From positions 620,001 through 684,000 of the forward strand of contig CP103029.1 of the NCBI GenBank assembly GCA_024752435.1: DNA of 64,000 nucleotides. The letters are read 5' to 3'. The notes under the pieces are model-generated. The model ran no database searches. It had not been told where the DNA came from and worked only from the letters and a program-made list of their open reading frames with translations. Of the stretch, positions 1-12,377 are shown piece by piece. The first letter of the stretch is position 1, and each line of letters opens with the position of its first letter. Made by a program: the position numbers and the translations under genes. Origin of the DNA: Allantophomopsis cytisporea. Lineage: Eukaryota; Ascomycota; Leotiomycetes; Phacidiales; Phacidiaceae.

Positions 1-687
1 ACCATTGCCCGTGTCTGAAAACTGCGGTAGCATTCATAAGATATTCCGAGAAACATTTCGAATCAGAGATAAAGCTAGGAAGCCATAGTTGATAGGAGAT
101 ACATTATGGATATGATATTTTAAGGGTGGGAGGTATCACCATGGTTTACTTTTTCTGTCACAGGTCGTGAGGCTAATATTGTGACCGGCAGAGCCAAGTG
201 AGCACTGAAGGCAAGTAGTGATATTGTTATGGAGGGAAGCTCATGTGTAGAGGTTGTGTGCAACATATTTGGTAGAAAAATGTTCATGAGAGATCTTCCA
301 TATGTGGTTTCAAAATACAATGATGTGACATAAGTACGAAATATGGTTGTCAGAGTCCACGAGAATATAGAATTGAAATTAAATTAAAATGAGGCACTTA
401 CCATTCAGCCAGTTCGAATTCCTCTCAAAAAACACACTTAAAATACTTTGGGCTCATAGACACTGCCAAGATATAAATTAGGGTTCTAACAAAAACAAGC
501 ATACCAAGCCGGGAGTATCAAAACCAAAGAGCGAAGCCCGTTCCATAACATCCCACATCATAACCAGCGAAAGGCCAAAAGCACGTCACAAAACCTTTCC
601 ATTACCACGTTCATCATTTGTACATCTGCCAAGAAACCATAACCTCCCATTTTCATCCGTGGATATGTTGGGTTGGTATCAACGGCT
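1..687. other. No gene recognised; probable 3' flank
   Basis: I see no convincing coding sequence here. The right part lies downstream of the minus-strand small membrane protein gene and probably holds its 3' UTR. The open frames present are short and have no recognisable composition or motif. Confidence 0.5.
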
Positions 688-897
688 TTAAACATTCGAT
701 GTCTTTCTGGCGGCGATTTCCTTCCTCTCTTTGCGACGGGTGAGGGCTCGGGAGATGGCGAGGGAGATGAGGCCTACTGCGACGATGAAGACGATGCAGA
801 AGACGAGGATCACGCCGGCTTCGTGGGAGGCCCAGTTGCTTCGCTTTGCTAGCATGTGCATTTCACTGCGGAGTTGGAGGGTGGAGAGGGCGGCCAT
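688..897 (-). CDS. Small single-pass membrane protein, conserved-hypothetical type
   Basis: A 69-residue ORF with a true ATG at 897. The N-terminal about 27 residues are polar (LRSEMHMLAKRSNWASHEAG), followed by one strongly hydrophobic segment at about residues 28-49 (VILVFCIVFIVAVGLISLAI) and a Lys/Arg-rich tail (RRKERKE). This is a tail-facing-cytosol single-pass design by the positive-inside rule. I recall similar tiny membrane proteins as conserved hypotheticals in filamentous fungi, but no function is known to me. The organelle cannot be told from sequence. The 5' leader upstream of 897 may contain an intron. No other gene lies near it. It is more likely real than a chance ORF because of its clean membrane-protein architecture. 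Confidence 0.6.
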   Translation of the reverse strand: MAALSTLQLRSEMHMLAKRSNWASHEAGVILVFCIVFIVAVGLISLAISRALTRRKERKEIAARKTSNV

Positions 898-2667
898 CTT
901 GGACTGGTTGAAAGTAAGTCGTGGGTACTCAGTAAGAGACTGATTGTCAAGACGGGAATTCTCTTTGAAAAGTGGACTGTACCTTCGTGGTGAAAATTGA
1001 GATCGCGTTGTAAGGTCTGGTAGATGACTTGTGATAGTCTGGTGTCCTTGTTAGATAATGTAGACTGGTACTGTATAAATAAGGCAGTATAACGAATTGA
1101 TCAAGCTAACTAGTATACATCTTTCAGCGCTTCGTACTCATTGTATCGATGTGTAGCTAGCTGATCTCTTCACAAGGATCCAAATCGGTCCACCAGTAAA
1201 CAATGCGACAACGACATTATCAATCGCGTGTTTTATGCCTCAATGGTTCATTCAGCAAGAAAGAGAAGACTTACAGTATAGTTTTAGGGATGAATTGTCG
1301 GCCTTTCACGATAAGCAGCTGAGAGCTTGATGAGATGAGGTGAGGTTGAAGATGTGCCGTCACGAGTGGAAAGAAGCCGGAGTCCCATAAGGCGAGTGAG
1401 TAGTACCCAAGCAAGTTACCTCCCCCAGATCAAGACCAGCAAGACCACCAATCAGTCGATCAACGGACACGAGCTCGGGCCACAATCGAGCGAAGCAAGA
1501 AGCTGTACTTGAACAGATCACAACACCTTCAATTTGCATTGGGTATACTATAAATTATTCAAGAAGAATCATCGAGTATCTGTCCAGTTACAGGCAGTTT
1601 TTTTATGATTGTTCTGATTACATTTGCGCGTTTTCATATCAACATTGCACGACTGAAGCTGCTCATACGATCATGTTCAAGCTTTAAGCATGGGCCGCCA
1701 TCTGCTCCGACAGTCAAACAAACCGTTTCCTCGTAGCGCTTTTCTCCGCGTTTCCACTCAACACATTTCACCGTCTCCTTCATCAACAAGCCAACGGCAG
1801 ATTCAACTCAATCCCATCCATTTACCGGTTCTCAAAATGCAGTTGCCCGGTATAAGTTGGGCCTCAATGTGAATGCTTTGTCTGAATCATGGTCTTGATT
1901 CGAGCTCTTACGCTCAACGGAAAGATCTCGGCATCGTACTGACAGACGCTCATTTGGGGCTGTTATTAAGCTTTTTGCGGACTTGGCGGTTCGCCTCGGT
2001 ATCTGGAGTGCTGAAGTGATGAGGTGATGGGGTAAAGTATTTGGTTGTCACGTGAAAATATGATTGACATAAATGTCGAGTCCTTTCTGATGAATAAAGA
2101 GTGATATCAGCGATACGAACTGTTTTTATGCCGTTCACCTTTGAGGCTATTTCCATGAAATGCGCTTGGCAGTCATTGCGTAATGTAGTTTCTTTAAATC
2201 ATGATATGGCTGGCACTCATGATTCTATTGAGAGGTCAACTTTACAAGCACAAAGCGTATATGAATCAATCTGCTCGGGGTAGAAGTTGCTGGAAGAGAC
2301 AGAGAAATCAATATGTTTCGAGTATCTCTTGTGGTTTACGACGTTAAGTTCTGATAATTTTATTAAGTCTCTGGAAGTGATCCATATGCTTATATGAATC
2401 CTTATTTTCTTTTCGACAATTACTATCAATCCAAAGCTGAGCAAGTGAGTGAGAAGAGAAGTAAGATACTCAAGAAGCATACTCAGCACAGTTTCCGTAA
2501 GTTGATTTTATATCAGACATCCCGTTCAGATCTTTGCCGTTAATATTCAGAATATTCTCTCTATGGTATAATCAAGTTGTTTAGCAACCTGCAAGTGTTA
2601 TATGCTACCTACTCCTAAGTACCTTATGATGATACGATGGTTGTACTTAAGGCTGCCGATTTTCAAA

Positions 2668-2693
2668 TGAACATATACACTGAACATATACAC
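2668..2693. repeat. Two tandem copies of a 13-mer
   Basis: The unit TGAACATATACAC occurs twice head to tail and is followed by the start of a third copy (TGAAC). It lies in non-coding DNA with no gene nearby. Confidence 0.8.
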
Positions 2694-4854
2694 TGAACGT
2701 CTTGTGTTTTGATTTCAAATTCAAACATGAGGTACTAGCTTCACCACAATTAACGGAACATTACACCATGATATCTCCCATAGGTAATTCGTCGTACGAG
2801 TGGATATAACACAATACAACACCATATATCCACGATGCCCATCAAGAAAAGGTAGATAGGCGCGTCTCACATTTTCCTACATCTCACCTCATCTTACAAA
2901 TCGCGGCAATACAACATAGCATCATCCTAGTCGTTCTAAATCCACAACTGTAACCATACTCCGGACTATCCACGCCAGGTGATTCGCAGTCTATATACAC
3001 ACTACACAAAATAAACAATCACAAGCCACCAATGAAGGAATAGTGACTCATAAATCGTCAACCACACAGCCCGATCTACATGCAAAGTCGTTGCTGTAAA
3101 GAGAAGGCGCTTTTTCAGAGGACTGGCCGCTGTGCGGACTCTGCTCGGCGCTAATGGCATCCGAGTAAGCCATGGATATTGAATTGTATCGTATCGAGCG
3201 AAGGTCGAGCTTTCATGATGGGTCGATCTCAATGAAGGGGAATAGTCATACGTAGAGAAATAAGACTTAGGGAAATGAGGGAGAAAGAGAAGTAGGTTGA
3301 ACAGCAGCGGTAGTGCTTGGAGAAGAAGTATTTCGAGAATTAGAGATGGAGTCAGTGGATATCGACTCGGGAAGAATAGTAATATCACGTGACGCCGATT
3401 TGATCGGTAAAAGTAGCAGGCATGACACAGACGCTCTATATATCGCATCGGCCAAACCATCAAACATGTTACACAGATAACAACACCGTGGGAAGCCGCG
3501 TGTCCTCCCGGCTCCCATGAACTTGGCGATGTTTCGGGCTCAACATTGGTAAAGAGGACGCACAGGCGCCGCGACAAGACGGACGGGCTTACGGTCAATT
3601 CCATCCATTTGATTTCAGAGATGAGATGAGTCGAGATGGTAGGGCATCACGGTGACAGATAGGCAGTTCCCGTTTTGGTGGAATGGAGTGCACACGTAGC
3701 TAGATCTCAAGGGGCTCCAGGGGTTGAGGAGGAGGAGGAGTTTGGGGACTCGATTGTGGACATCAAAACGGGGGATACTGGAAATAGATTGTTTGGGAGT
3801 TTGAGGAGGGAGATGATGCTGGTGCTTAACTGCAAGGCGGTATCGTCTACGCCGCCGCGCAGGTTTCGAACAGCTTGATGCCGTGGTTATCATTTTGATA
3901 CTTCTGGGATGGCCGAGAGAAGAGGCATATCGAGGCGAATATGGGCTTGATGCCGTGGGTGAGTGTGAGGGCAAAACGTATCGTTGGCCTATTATGTACG
4001 ACATCTTGCACCCTGCAGAGTTCATTGTGCTTCGTGAGGCGCTGTTAGAGAGCTTATGGATATGTCAACTTGTCAGATCTGCTGGATGGATGGTGTAGGC
4101 TGGGACTGCCCTTGGGAAGTTTGCCGATGTTTTGATGTGATGCGATGCGATGTGGTGCCATGTAGGGAATCTGCACTTCAAACACGCAGGCTAGGCGGAG
4201 ATCGATTCGACACTCGAGACGTTGGTGGTGCAAACAGCCTCATGATGAAGAGGGACTCTGTTGTGATACCCGACGTGGATGCTGTTGAGACTTCGCATAC
4301 AGAGATGAAGATGGAGTCGAAGTCTGTTTGATGAAAGATATGAGGTGTCAGACGAACGATTCTAGCCGTCTTTTTATGCTTTGTGATGCATTGAGCTTTC
4401 TGGACAGCATAGCAGGTGGGATGGAGATCGGCAGTGATCGGGTGATGGGGGGTTTTGTGCAAAGAGGCTGTTGTACATTCGTGTATCGCGAGTGTAGAGT
4501 ACATTTCAGGTTGTACGCAGATTATGCTCGACAGGAGACTTTTCCGAGAATCTTGTACACGTTGAAGCATTGTGGGGATTATATTCTGATATTTAACTTG
4601 TGCGATTTCGCCCAACAATTGACTGCAGCCAGCCGTGTTTGCTTATTACTGTATACGTAGTACATCAACCTCCTCTTTGTGCGCCTCTATGATGAAGTAT
4701 GGACTGACTTGCAACAAAGACCTTGTTTTAAACCCTTACACAGAGGGGATGGTTGACAAGAAAGGCCAAAGGGAAATCAAGGATAACGGATGTAGATGTT
4801 GAAGTATTTTGTGGTAATCTTAAATTAAATTTTGATGTTGTTAATGATGCTAAC

Positions 4855-4888
4855 GTTATCATTATTATTGTTGTTGTTGTTATTATTG
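4855..4888. repeat. ATT/GTT trinucleotide microsatellite
   Basis: Interrupted runs of ATT and GTT units in non-coding DNA. Confidence 0.8.
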
Positions 4889-6126
4889 ACTTTGAGTGAT
4901 TGACATGTACCTGAGTCAAGTGTCTTCGTACTGCCTATAGGAGAGTCAAGGGACAAAATCAACGTAGGCGGCGGCTGTCTGTGGCTTTGTGGTACTGTAA
5001 CACACCGAACCCAGGAATGATGATGCTTTGACTTCACCAAAACATGCTAGCTTATCAAGCCGGCTGAGCCTCCATTTTCGGAATGCCCATCTTTGACGAA
5101 TAAGCACAGAAATTGGAGTCTTAAGGATCCATAAATCATCTTAAAGGGAAAAAAGCTAAAGGAAGAAAAAGAAAAGAGGTGAGGTATCCATAGTCATGAT
5201 ACCCAAGCACGAAATTCATTCCCTGAAGCACCACAGCTTCTTCCAATCCGAATTTGTATCTAATCCCATCGCATCCAACGTCTAGTCCCGCGCGATATCC
5301 ACCACGCCTAAACAATGGATATAGTACATATGTATATAGTCTACTTACCTGGCTACATAAAAAATACGAAAAAAGGCTGTAACCCATACTCCAATATTTC
5401 GTAATCATACACACAAAGTATATGTGATCAGATTTCCAAAGTACATCCAGTACTGTTACAAATACTGAAGCCATCAATGTCGACATCCGCGGAGTGTCGA
5501 CTATCAAACGCCTAAAATCCTTGAAGGAGAATAAGGTAAGACGAAAAATGAAGCTCCAATATTAATCAGCCCGCACAAAACGCTATCTCTTGAACGGAGC
5601 CGGGAGGGTGATTCTATGAAGGGATCTCTCGATGCACACCGTCAAAACCAATCACCCAAGCCTTATGCAGCACATGCGATCGGAAAGACGACAAAACGAT
5701 CTTCATCTTCGCAGTTGGGGGTGTTGTTGTTGTTGTTCCAATAATGCCTGCCCGAACCTTCTTGCAAGCAATCCTTGTTCTAGATCCACTCGCACAAAAC
5801 GCTTTTGCCTGTGAGGCCCAGACTGGCGACCAATCCATGCTTCAACCAGTCGAAGGAGAAAGACACGCTGCACCGAGTAGGAAAGGTGAGTGTAGAGGCA
5901 CGAAAAGGGACCGCTATGTAGTCCTGCGTATTCCTGCAAAACCCTGATTGCGTGCTCGAGTGCTACAGCAAATAGCTTCAGCCAACATCGAAGAGGTGAG
6001 AGATGGATAGATGATAGGTGGTGATCGGAGTACCAGTCATATACATCAATTGTGATGTTTTACACTTTATTACGGTAATGTATGCTGAGAGGAGTAGCCT
6101 CTAGAGATGAAGAGTGAAGACATGCG

Positions 6127-6176
6127 CTTGCTCTTGCTCTTGCTCTTGGTCTTGTCCATCTTCCGCTTCCGCTTCC
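6127..6176. repeat. Hexanucleotide repeat (CTTGCT / CTTCCG units)
   Basis: Imperfect 6-bp units, first CTTGCT-like then CTTCCG-like. They create artificial Ser/Cys/Ala-rich open frames on both strands that I do not regard as genes. Confidence 0.75.
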
Positions 6177-6500
6177 ACTCGTTGTTCTCCCGTTCTCCTC
6201 GTCTCCCCGCCTGCTCGGTGTCAAATCTGTCACTACCGTCCTCACATCTTCGTTCCAGGGCAAGGGAAGGTGCGTAGAAACGGTTACAAACAAGGTTCGT
6301 TGAGTAATATATCTTAAGTAATCTATCTAATGTAATGTAATCTTCACGAGTATCGACATGGGGTTGTATGACGAGAATGACGGATGGAGTAAAATCCCAT
6401 GTCGATTACCTCCGTATTCTGGATTGACTGTGCTTTGTATTCATAACACAGCAGAATTCAAAGGGCCAAGATCAGAGTGAGCGTCGAGGGCATGCGGGGT

Positions 6501-6513
6501 GGGGGGGGGGGGG
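6501..6513. repeat. Poly-G tract of 13
   Basis: An uninterrupted run of 13 G, preceded by GGGG and one T. It is a common site of sequencing or assembly length error, so the exact number is uncertain. Confidence 0.85.
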
Positions 6514-7041
6514 CTTAGGTAGATTGAGATGTGATGCTGGCAATAGTAAGGTACCCTGAGATAAGCACATATAGGGTATTGAAAGGGTCAATCATTCATT
6601 TGTCTATTTGCTCAATGCTACATACTGCATGCATATAGAGTAGATGTGACAGATGTGATAGATGAGATATCTGCGGAAGAACGAAGAACGAAGAATGAGG
6701 GGATGCATGGAGTAGATTTGCCTGGAGGTAAGCTTCTACGAAATAGCTGCGTAGGATGTATCGTACATTACTTTCATTCACGATATGTAGGAGTGTGTAC
6801 TTGTCATGGAAATATTTTATAAATTTTGGAGACCTTATATATATGGCATGGACGGACTTCATTTTGGCCGAGCACCACGCCCACCAGCAAGGGAAGCACC
6901 ACATGTCATGCACGCCAACTCTCTGAAAATGCACCAAAGCACAACATCCCACCATCGTGCACACTTTATTACCACCTCCGCGGATTGCTAGAGTCTAGGA
7001 AGAAGAACCAACCACCAGAATATTCCTCGTACCTGAAATTC

Positions 7042-7105
7042 CAAATAAAAATAAAGTAAATATAAATATAAATATAAATATAAAGATAAAAATAAAAATA
7101 AAAAT
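7042..7105. repeat. A/T-rich ATAAA / TATAAA microsatellite
   Basis: Repeated AATAAA, TATAAA and AAAAAT-like units over about 64 bp. It generates Tyr/Leu/Ile-rich spurious ORFs on the opposite strand. Confidence 0.8.
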
Positions 7106-7730
7106 GAATACCACGAAAGTAACAAATAGCAGAGATGACTGACACACAAACACTCACCTCTTTCTCCTATAAGAACAATATAATATTCACTCACCATTCT
7201 ACAGTCCGTATCACACTTCACTGCAAAACTCATCGTATGCATTTCATACAGATCATAAAACAATCAAAGAAATTTCAGTAAAAGGAACATAAAAGGACAA
7301 TCAAGATCTGGATTTACATTAACCCCCATCATCACCTATAACCACACCCCCCTTAACTCCATCTACGTACATACTTCCACAACTCACCAAAAATCCTCGC
7401 AAAACATTCTCACAATCTCGCCGACCGCATAGGCCGCACTGCCCTCTTCTTCCAAACTGATACCCCCCCTCCCCAGCATGTCCGACTCTCCGGAAAGACC
7501 CTGGTGTCCGGCTCCGTCTCGATCGTCCAGTCTCTGACATATGGAATTGCACCTCGAAGGGCGTTTGGAGGGTGCGTATGTAGTACAGACAGAAAAAGTG
7601 CCTCTCGGTATCTGTCACGCCTGTTTTTAGCCTCACCACACCAAGATTGTCTAGCATCAACTACGACTACTCTTGAGACTTGGTCAAGCAACGCAACCTG
7701 GAGAAACCAATTGTACGATAATACCAAACC

Positions 7731-7770
7731 ATACCATACCTTACCATACCTTACCTTACCTTACCTTACC
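7731..7770. repeat. TTACC pentanucleotide repeat
   Basis: About eight copies of TTACC or ATACC in tandem, within the far upstream region of the SIS gene. Confidence 0.85.
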
Positions 7771-7900
7771 TGACATGCCCTTCCAACTAGTTATCCATAC
7801 CCTACCATCTCACTACTCACTACACCAGCTACTCTCGATACCTTACTCACTCTCTCACATTCCTTGAACCACCTCTCTTACCTCCTCTTACTTCCTAACT

Positions 7901-7924
7901 CCTCCTCCTCCTCCTCCTCCTCCA
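7901..7924. repeat. CCT trinucleotide repeat
   Basis: Eight CCT units in a pyrimidine-rich region about 475 bp upstream of the SIS start codon; possibly promoter or 5' UTR. Confidence 0.85.
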
Positions 7925-8398
7925 CCAATACTTACTTATCATGGCTGCCTCCAACAATTTATTTAAGATGATCCGCAAACGTCGATTCACCTTCCGCTCC
8001 ATTTGAACTCACAAAGACATTCTGGAAATCTCAATAGCACAATCCAATTCATCAGCACGCGAAGGATAAACACTACACTTCACACACATCTAGACTCGTC
8101 ATCAAGTTTACTCCTTCGACCAACGACATTATATCACCGCATCATAGAAGTAATTAGTACTCATAGTCCATAGGTGAGATGATTTCAAAAGTATATGAGA
8201 GTACAATTGCTTACACATCACCACAGATCCTCATAGATAGAAACATCGCGTCGATCACATCGTCGTCAGCCTCAACCCTAACTCCCATATCACTTGTGGG
8301 TACACATCAATTTTGGGCACGACAACTTAAGTGTCTACGACTTCCATTATCTCAACCGTATCTATCCATCTACACATCAACCATAATCCAAAGTCATC

Positions 8399-9628
8399 AT
8401 GGCCGGTCTCCATGGTCCAGTACAGAACAGCGAGGTATATGTCCTCAATACCAAGAGCGCAGTATCACGACCACCTACACCAAGTTCACCTCCCTGTCCA
8501 CCACGCTCCATGTCCCCGGTCTCGGATGTTGATGACGATGTTATGCCCATAACACCCCCATCTATCCGCGATGAAAATCCCAAGACCGACGAATGTCTCT
8601 CAACAGCCGTGCACGTCCTTCAAACCGAGGCCACAGCCTTATCATGTCTATCACGACTTTACGAAACCGACCCTGTTGCCAGAGGGGGATTTAGCCAGGC
8701 AGCACAATCCATCACCAATTCGATCCTCAGTAAGGGTAAGCTGGTCATCTGTGGTGTGGGAAAGAGCGGCAAGATTGGCGAAAAGCTCGTCGCGACCATG
8801 AACAGCTTGGGCGTTCTTACCTCCTACCTACACCCCAACGAGGCCCTTCATGGCGACCTCGGTCTTGTTCGCCCAGAGGACACCATTCTCCTCATAACCT
8901 TTAGCGGGAAGACCCCCGAGCTTCTCCAACTGATCCCCCACTTCGACCAATCCATTCCCCTCATCTGCCTCACAGCGCATACTCACCCCTCCACTTGCGC
9001 CATCTCTACCATGCGCACCGACACCATCCTCCTCCCTGCACCAATCCATGAATCCGAAGTCCTCTCCTTCGGCGTTTCCGCCCCGACAACCTCAACAACC
9101 ATCGCTATTGCATTGGGCGACGCCCTCGCCGTTGCTGTCTCCCGTCAAATTCACTCTTCACCCAAGGAAGTCTTCCTCAAGAACCACCCTGGTGGCGCCA
9201 TTGGTGCAGCAGCCAAACCCTCTAAGATTTCCGACATTGTCACCTCCATTTCCGCCATGCCCTCCGTCTCGGAATCCTCCCTCGGCATGGCTCCCAACGG
9301 CGTACACGTCATGATGGCTGCCGTGCAATCCTCCCTTGGCTGGGTTCGTCACGATGCTGATGGAGTTGCTCCTCCCCGTCGTATCCGCCGCATGCAGGCC
9401 CAGGATATGGACTACGTGGCCATGCACATCAAAGGCCTCATCGTCGATCGCAAGGATTGGGTCGTCCTCCCTGCTAATATGGATGTCGAGCAGGCTGCGA
9501 GCTGGGTCCATGAGATGCGACGGTCTGTTCCCGAGGGGGAGCGGATCTATGGTGACGATGCCGTGCTGGCTGCCTCGGTTGACGGCGAAGTCATCGGCGT
9601 AGTAGAGATCGCTGTCCTTTTGGAGTAA
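8399..9628 (+). CDS. SIS-domain sugar isomerase, KpsF/GutQ (arabinose-5-phosphate isomerase)-like
   Basis: A single-exon gene of 409 residues with an ATG at 8399. After a Pro/Ser-rich leader of about 65 residues comes a SIS fold. It shows the phosphosugar-binding loop GVGKSGKIG (near residues 118-126), the segment ending HGDLGLV, the strand-loop ITFSGKTPEL, and NHPGGAIG near residue 261, matching the HPGGALG hallmark of KpsF-type isomerases. Bacterial relatives interconvert ribulose-5-phosphate and arabinose-5-phosphate for Kdo synthesis and carry two CBS domains. Here the C-terminal about 130 residues are a divergent region in the CBS position. Fungi make no lipopolysaccharide, so the physiological substrate is unknown. 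No signal peptide or membrane segment is visible, so it is probably cytosolic. The fold is secure; the reaction is an inference. Confidence 0.93.
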   Translation: MAGLHGPVQNSEVYVLNTKSAVSRPPTPSSPPCPPRSMSPVSDVDDDVMPITPPSIRDENPKTDECLSTAVHVLQTEATALSCLSRLYETDPVARGGFSQAAQSITNSILSKGKLVICGVGKSGKIGEKLVATMNSLGVLTSYLHPNEALHGDLGLVRPEDTILLITFSGKTPELLQLIPHFDQSIPLICLTAHTHPSTCAISTMRTDTILLPAPIHESEVLSFGVSAPTTSTTIAIALGDALAVAVSRQIHSSPKEVFLKNHPGGAIGAAAKPSKISDIVTSISAMPSVSESSLGMAPNGVHVMMAAVQSSLGWVRHDADGVAPPRRIRRMQAQDMDYVAMHIKGLIVDRKDWVVLPANMDVEQAASWVHEMRRSVPEGERIYGDDAVLAASVDGEVIGVVEIAVLLE

Positions 9629-12155
9629 ATCTCCGTGCTTTTATTTGCGTGCTTAAAAGCGATGCTAGTTATTTTTGTTTGGGCGGTGGAGTTCGAGTCT
9701 TGGTTCTCATGGTCATGGTATGATGCGGTGCGAATTGTACTGGCGTTTGACAGAAAGGTTGGGATATGGCTATGGCTAGCTATGTTAGAAGGTGGTGGGT
9801 CGCACGTCAACTTACCTTGGAGGAAAATCCATTCATGAATCTCTTTTTCTGTTGTTTTTCTTTTGGATCGAATCTCAATACTTTTTCTTTGTACGATAAT
9901 TTGGACTCATCTGCTGTCGTTTTCTATCTCTCCTTGGATTGAGATCTGGGATGTTGATTTAGTCTACACGGCATGCTTAGGTTAGAGGCAGAGCTTTTAG
10001 ACGGCCAGGATCTGAGTGGCATGTTTGTGTCTGATTGTGGGTTGCCTGGGCTGGTCTCTTGCGCTTCTTTCCGACCACATTCACTCTTTTCACGCTGTCT
10101 ATTTGGGTTGCTTTCTACGAACTTGCTTGGGAATATTATTCAGGTTTTGTCTCCTGCTTTGTGTATTGCACGTGATTGTGAGGTTGAATGATTCTCTTAT
10201 CTTGTGCCCATTCAACGGGACCCTTCTTCGGATTAACACCCACTGAAGCGATTCAGCAAACGCACTCTTGCAAGCTCAAACAAAGTCCTCTTCGGCACCA
10301 AATTGTTAGCCCTTAACACACTGCGAGCCTCATCTTCACATGGCTCCTCCGCCCAAGGTAAACATTGCGCTCATGTCGAGCACCCTTCACATGTCATGGC
10401 ATTTTCCGGGCAATTTGCCGCTCTCAGGGTTATCAGTGTGTGAGGAAGTCTTCAGAGATGTGTGGAGATCAAACGCAGGGAGTCCGAGAGTAGGGGCTCT
10501 TCGGCTCTACTTGTGCTGTACCTGGGGAAGAGAGTCCCTTGCGGACGGATACATGGATGTCTAATCGGACCGTGTCTGCTTTGAGTGGAGGCTGCTTTTT
10601 GCAGTGCTGGGTGGTGAGGCGAAGTTGGAAGTTGGAAGTTGGAAGTTGGGAGTTGGGAGTTGGGGTATGGAACACATGGTGAATGGGAATGGATTGGATG
10701 GATGCAGGTCGATCGAACATCTAATCTAATCGCTGATGTATGGGTGCCGTGTGAGGGCTTGCTGGGTGTTGTTTCGATGGGGTTGGGGTTGGTGTTATGG
10801 TGGTTTATTTACATACCTACATATAACAGTTTCGAGACTGTGATTCGTTCAAGAGTTGATTGATATTGCAAGCCTTTGTACTCCATACTTGATCGGCTAA
10901 GTCTTTCCATATAATCCTGTCGCTGTACCTCGGTATCGGCAGCTTCGATGAGTCCTCGCATTGGAATGGTTCGCGCTGGCATGAATGGATGTTCCTGGTT
11001 GTTTGAGAGGATCAGTGGCCGGGTGTAGATACATGCAATCCTTCAGCGTCTACCTCTTGCATTGATGCTGCCGCCGCAAAGGTAGCATCTTACGCAGTAC
11101 ATAACCCAGCTTGCCATGCCTTATCTTATCTTTGTTCATGGTAGCCAATGCAACTGTATTATTGCGGCTGTATTTACACCAAGTTATGTACACAGGAATG
11201 GGGCTCCTTGCATCACGTCGGACGCGCATGGGAATAGGGGTCTTGTTCAAGGGGAGGTCGTGACTTTGTTTCGCATCTCAAGTCAGTGATCGAAGCAGGA
11301 ATGCCGAAAAATGAATGCCTGAGAATATAATTGACACCTGAGGCAAAGTGACACCCTCGCTTGGCTTAAATTGCCCTGCGCCTTACCTAGAGCCATCTCT
11401 GCTAGAGAATCAAGCTTATTCAAGAATGTCCTTAATACCTCCTGTTCGTATCTTGAGGCAGATTATCTCACAGCACAAGCAGATATGAATTATCGCGTAC
11501 AAATGATAAGGAAAGTCCCTTTTCTCTCCATTCACGTTGCTGCATTGAACACGATTGAGAAGCATTGGAGCAAGAGCTGCCATCGTCCCAGCGGCTTGAC
11601 ATAGTGGTCTTGGCGCGTAGGAATGTGGTATGATGAGTGGTTGACCGAGGGTTTGCCGTGCACATATGTCAAGAATGTCACTGACGCTCTTTTGGTGGTA
11701 AAAAAACAGTTATCATTCATGCCACAGTGACAGACCACAACGTCGCAATCTCAGATGTAGGTTTACAATCCAATTCCTCCTTGATGATCTTCTTCGATAG
11801 ACCTCATTCACATCATCGTCTTTTCTTTTCCTTGATTATTTTTTTTTCGCTCGTTGAAAATTGCTGTTTTCTTGTTCAGCTGTGATCTACTGCAGTGTGG
11901 AGATTACTCTGATCTAGTAGGCGGCGAGACGGGTCGAGAACGGTGTCGTTGAGAAGAGCTGAGAATAGACTCAAAGCGATACGAGAGAGGAAGGGCCACT
12001 GGATTCAGATATATTTTGTCACGATCCTGCTTCTCTAATCCATTTATCGCTATTCAACTTCTCTAAGATCTCATCATACACGCAGAACTACTGCGGTTGC
12101 GACTTCACAAATCACCGCCACCATCTCGCAATCAACAGACACAAATACAGCAGAC
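9629..12155. other. Intergenic tract without recognised gene
   Basis: About 2.5 kb with only short open frames. The left end should contain the 3' UTR of the SIS gene. A 7-bp tandem repeat sits at 10624-10664. I see no tRNA-like fold and no protein-like ORF. Confidence 0.5.
10624..10664. repeat. Heptanucleotide tandem repeat (GTTGGAA / GTTGGGA)
   Basis: About six head-to-tail 7-bp units that drift from GTTGGAA to GTTGGGA along the array. Confidence 0.85.
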
Positions 12156-12377
12156 ATGCAATTCTCAACTACCGCCTTCGTCCTCTTCATTCTCGCAGCC
12201 ACTGCTATTCCAACCTCAAACCCTAAACACGTACATGAGCGCACCATTACACAGACTGAAAATCTAAATCCCCAACAAGAGTTGGACGAGGCGAATCGCG
12301 AGCAAAGGCCTATCCATACTACAGTACTCATGGCATTATCAAAACCAACCCCAGCATATGAGGTTCAAGACCTCTGA
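12156..12377 (+). CDS. Possible small secreted protein
   Basis: A 73-codon ORF starting at an ATG. The first about 19 residues have the form of a classical fungal signal peptide (MQFSTTAFVLFILAATAIP): short polar start, hydrophobic core, small residues at the likely cleavage site. The predicted mature part of about 55 residues is hydrophilic, rich in Thr, Gln, Glu and Pro, and has no cysteine, which is unusual for small secreted effectors. I recognise no family. The ORF could be exon 1 of a longer spliced gene. The gene lies just upstream of, and convergent to, the cytochrome b5 gene. Chance occurrence is possible, so confidence is moderate. Confidence 0.42.
   Translation: MQFSTTAFVLFILAATAIPTSNPKHVHERTITQTENLNPQQELDEANREQRPIHTTVLMALSKPTPAYEVQDL

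Larger units (their letters stand above)
898..8398. other. Gene-poor tract of 7.5 kb
   Basis: No gene could be supported on either strand. The longest open frame is a 200-codon minus-strand ORF at 3002-3604 starting with ATG, rich in Leu, Ser, Arg and Pro with no recognisable domain; others at 3615-4025, 4178-4618 and 5136-5507 look equally random. The tract holds several microsatellites (listed separately) and pyrimidine-rich stretches near the right end, which probably belong to the promoter and 5' UTR of the SIS gene starting at 8399. Non-coding RNA or heavily spliced short-exon genes cannot be excluded. Confidence 0.45.

Noticed and set aside
3002..3604. A 200-codon minus-strand ORF starting with ATG
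   Set aside because: No domain, no family resemblance, composition rich in Leu/Ser/Arg/Pro like translated random sequence, and overlapping alternative frames of similar quality.
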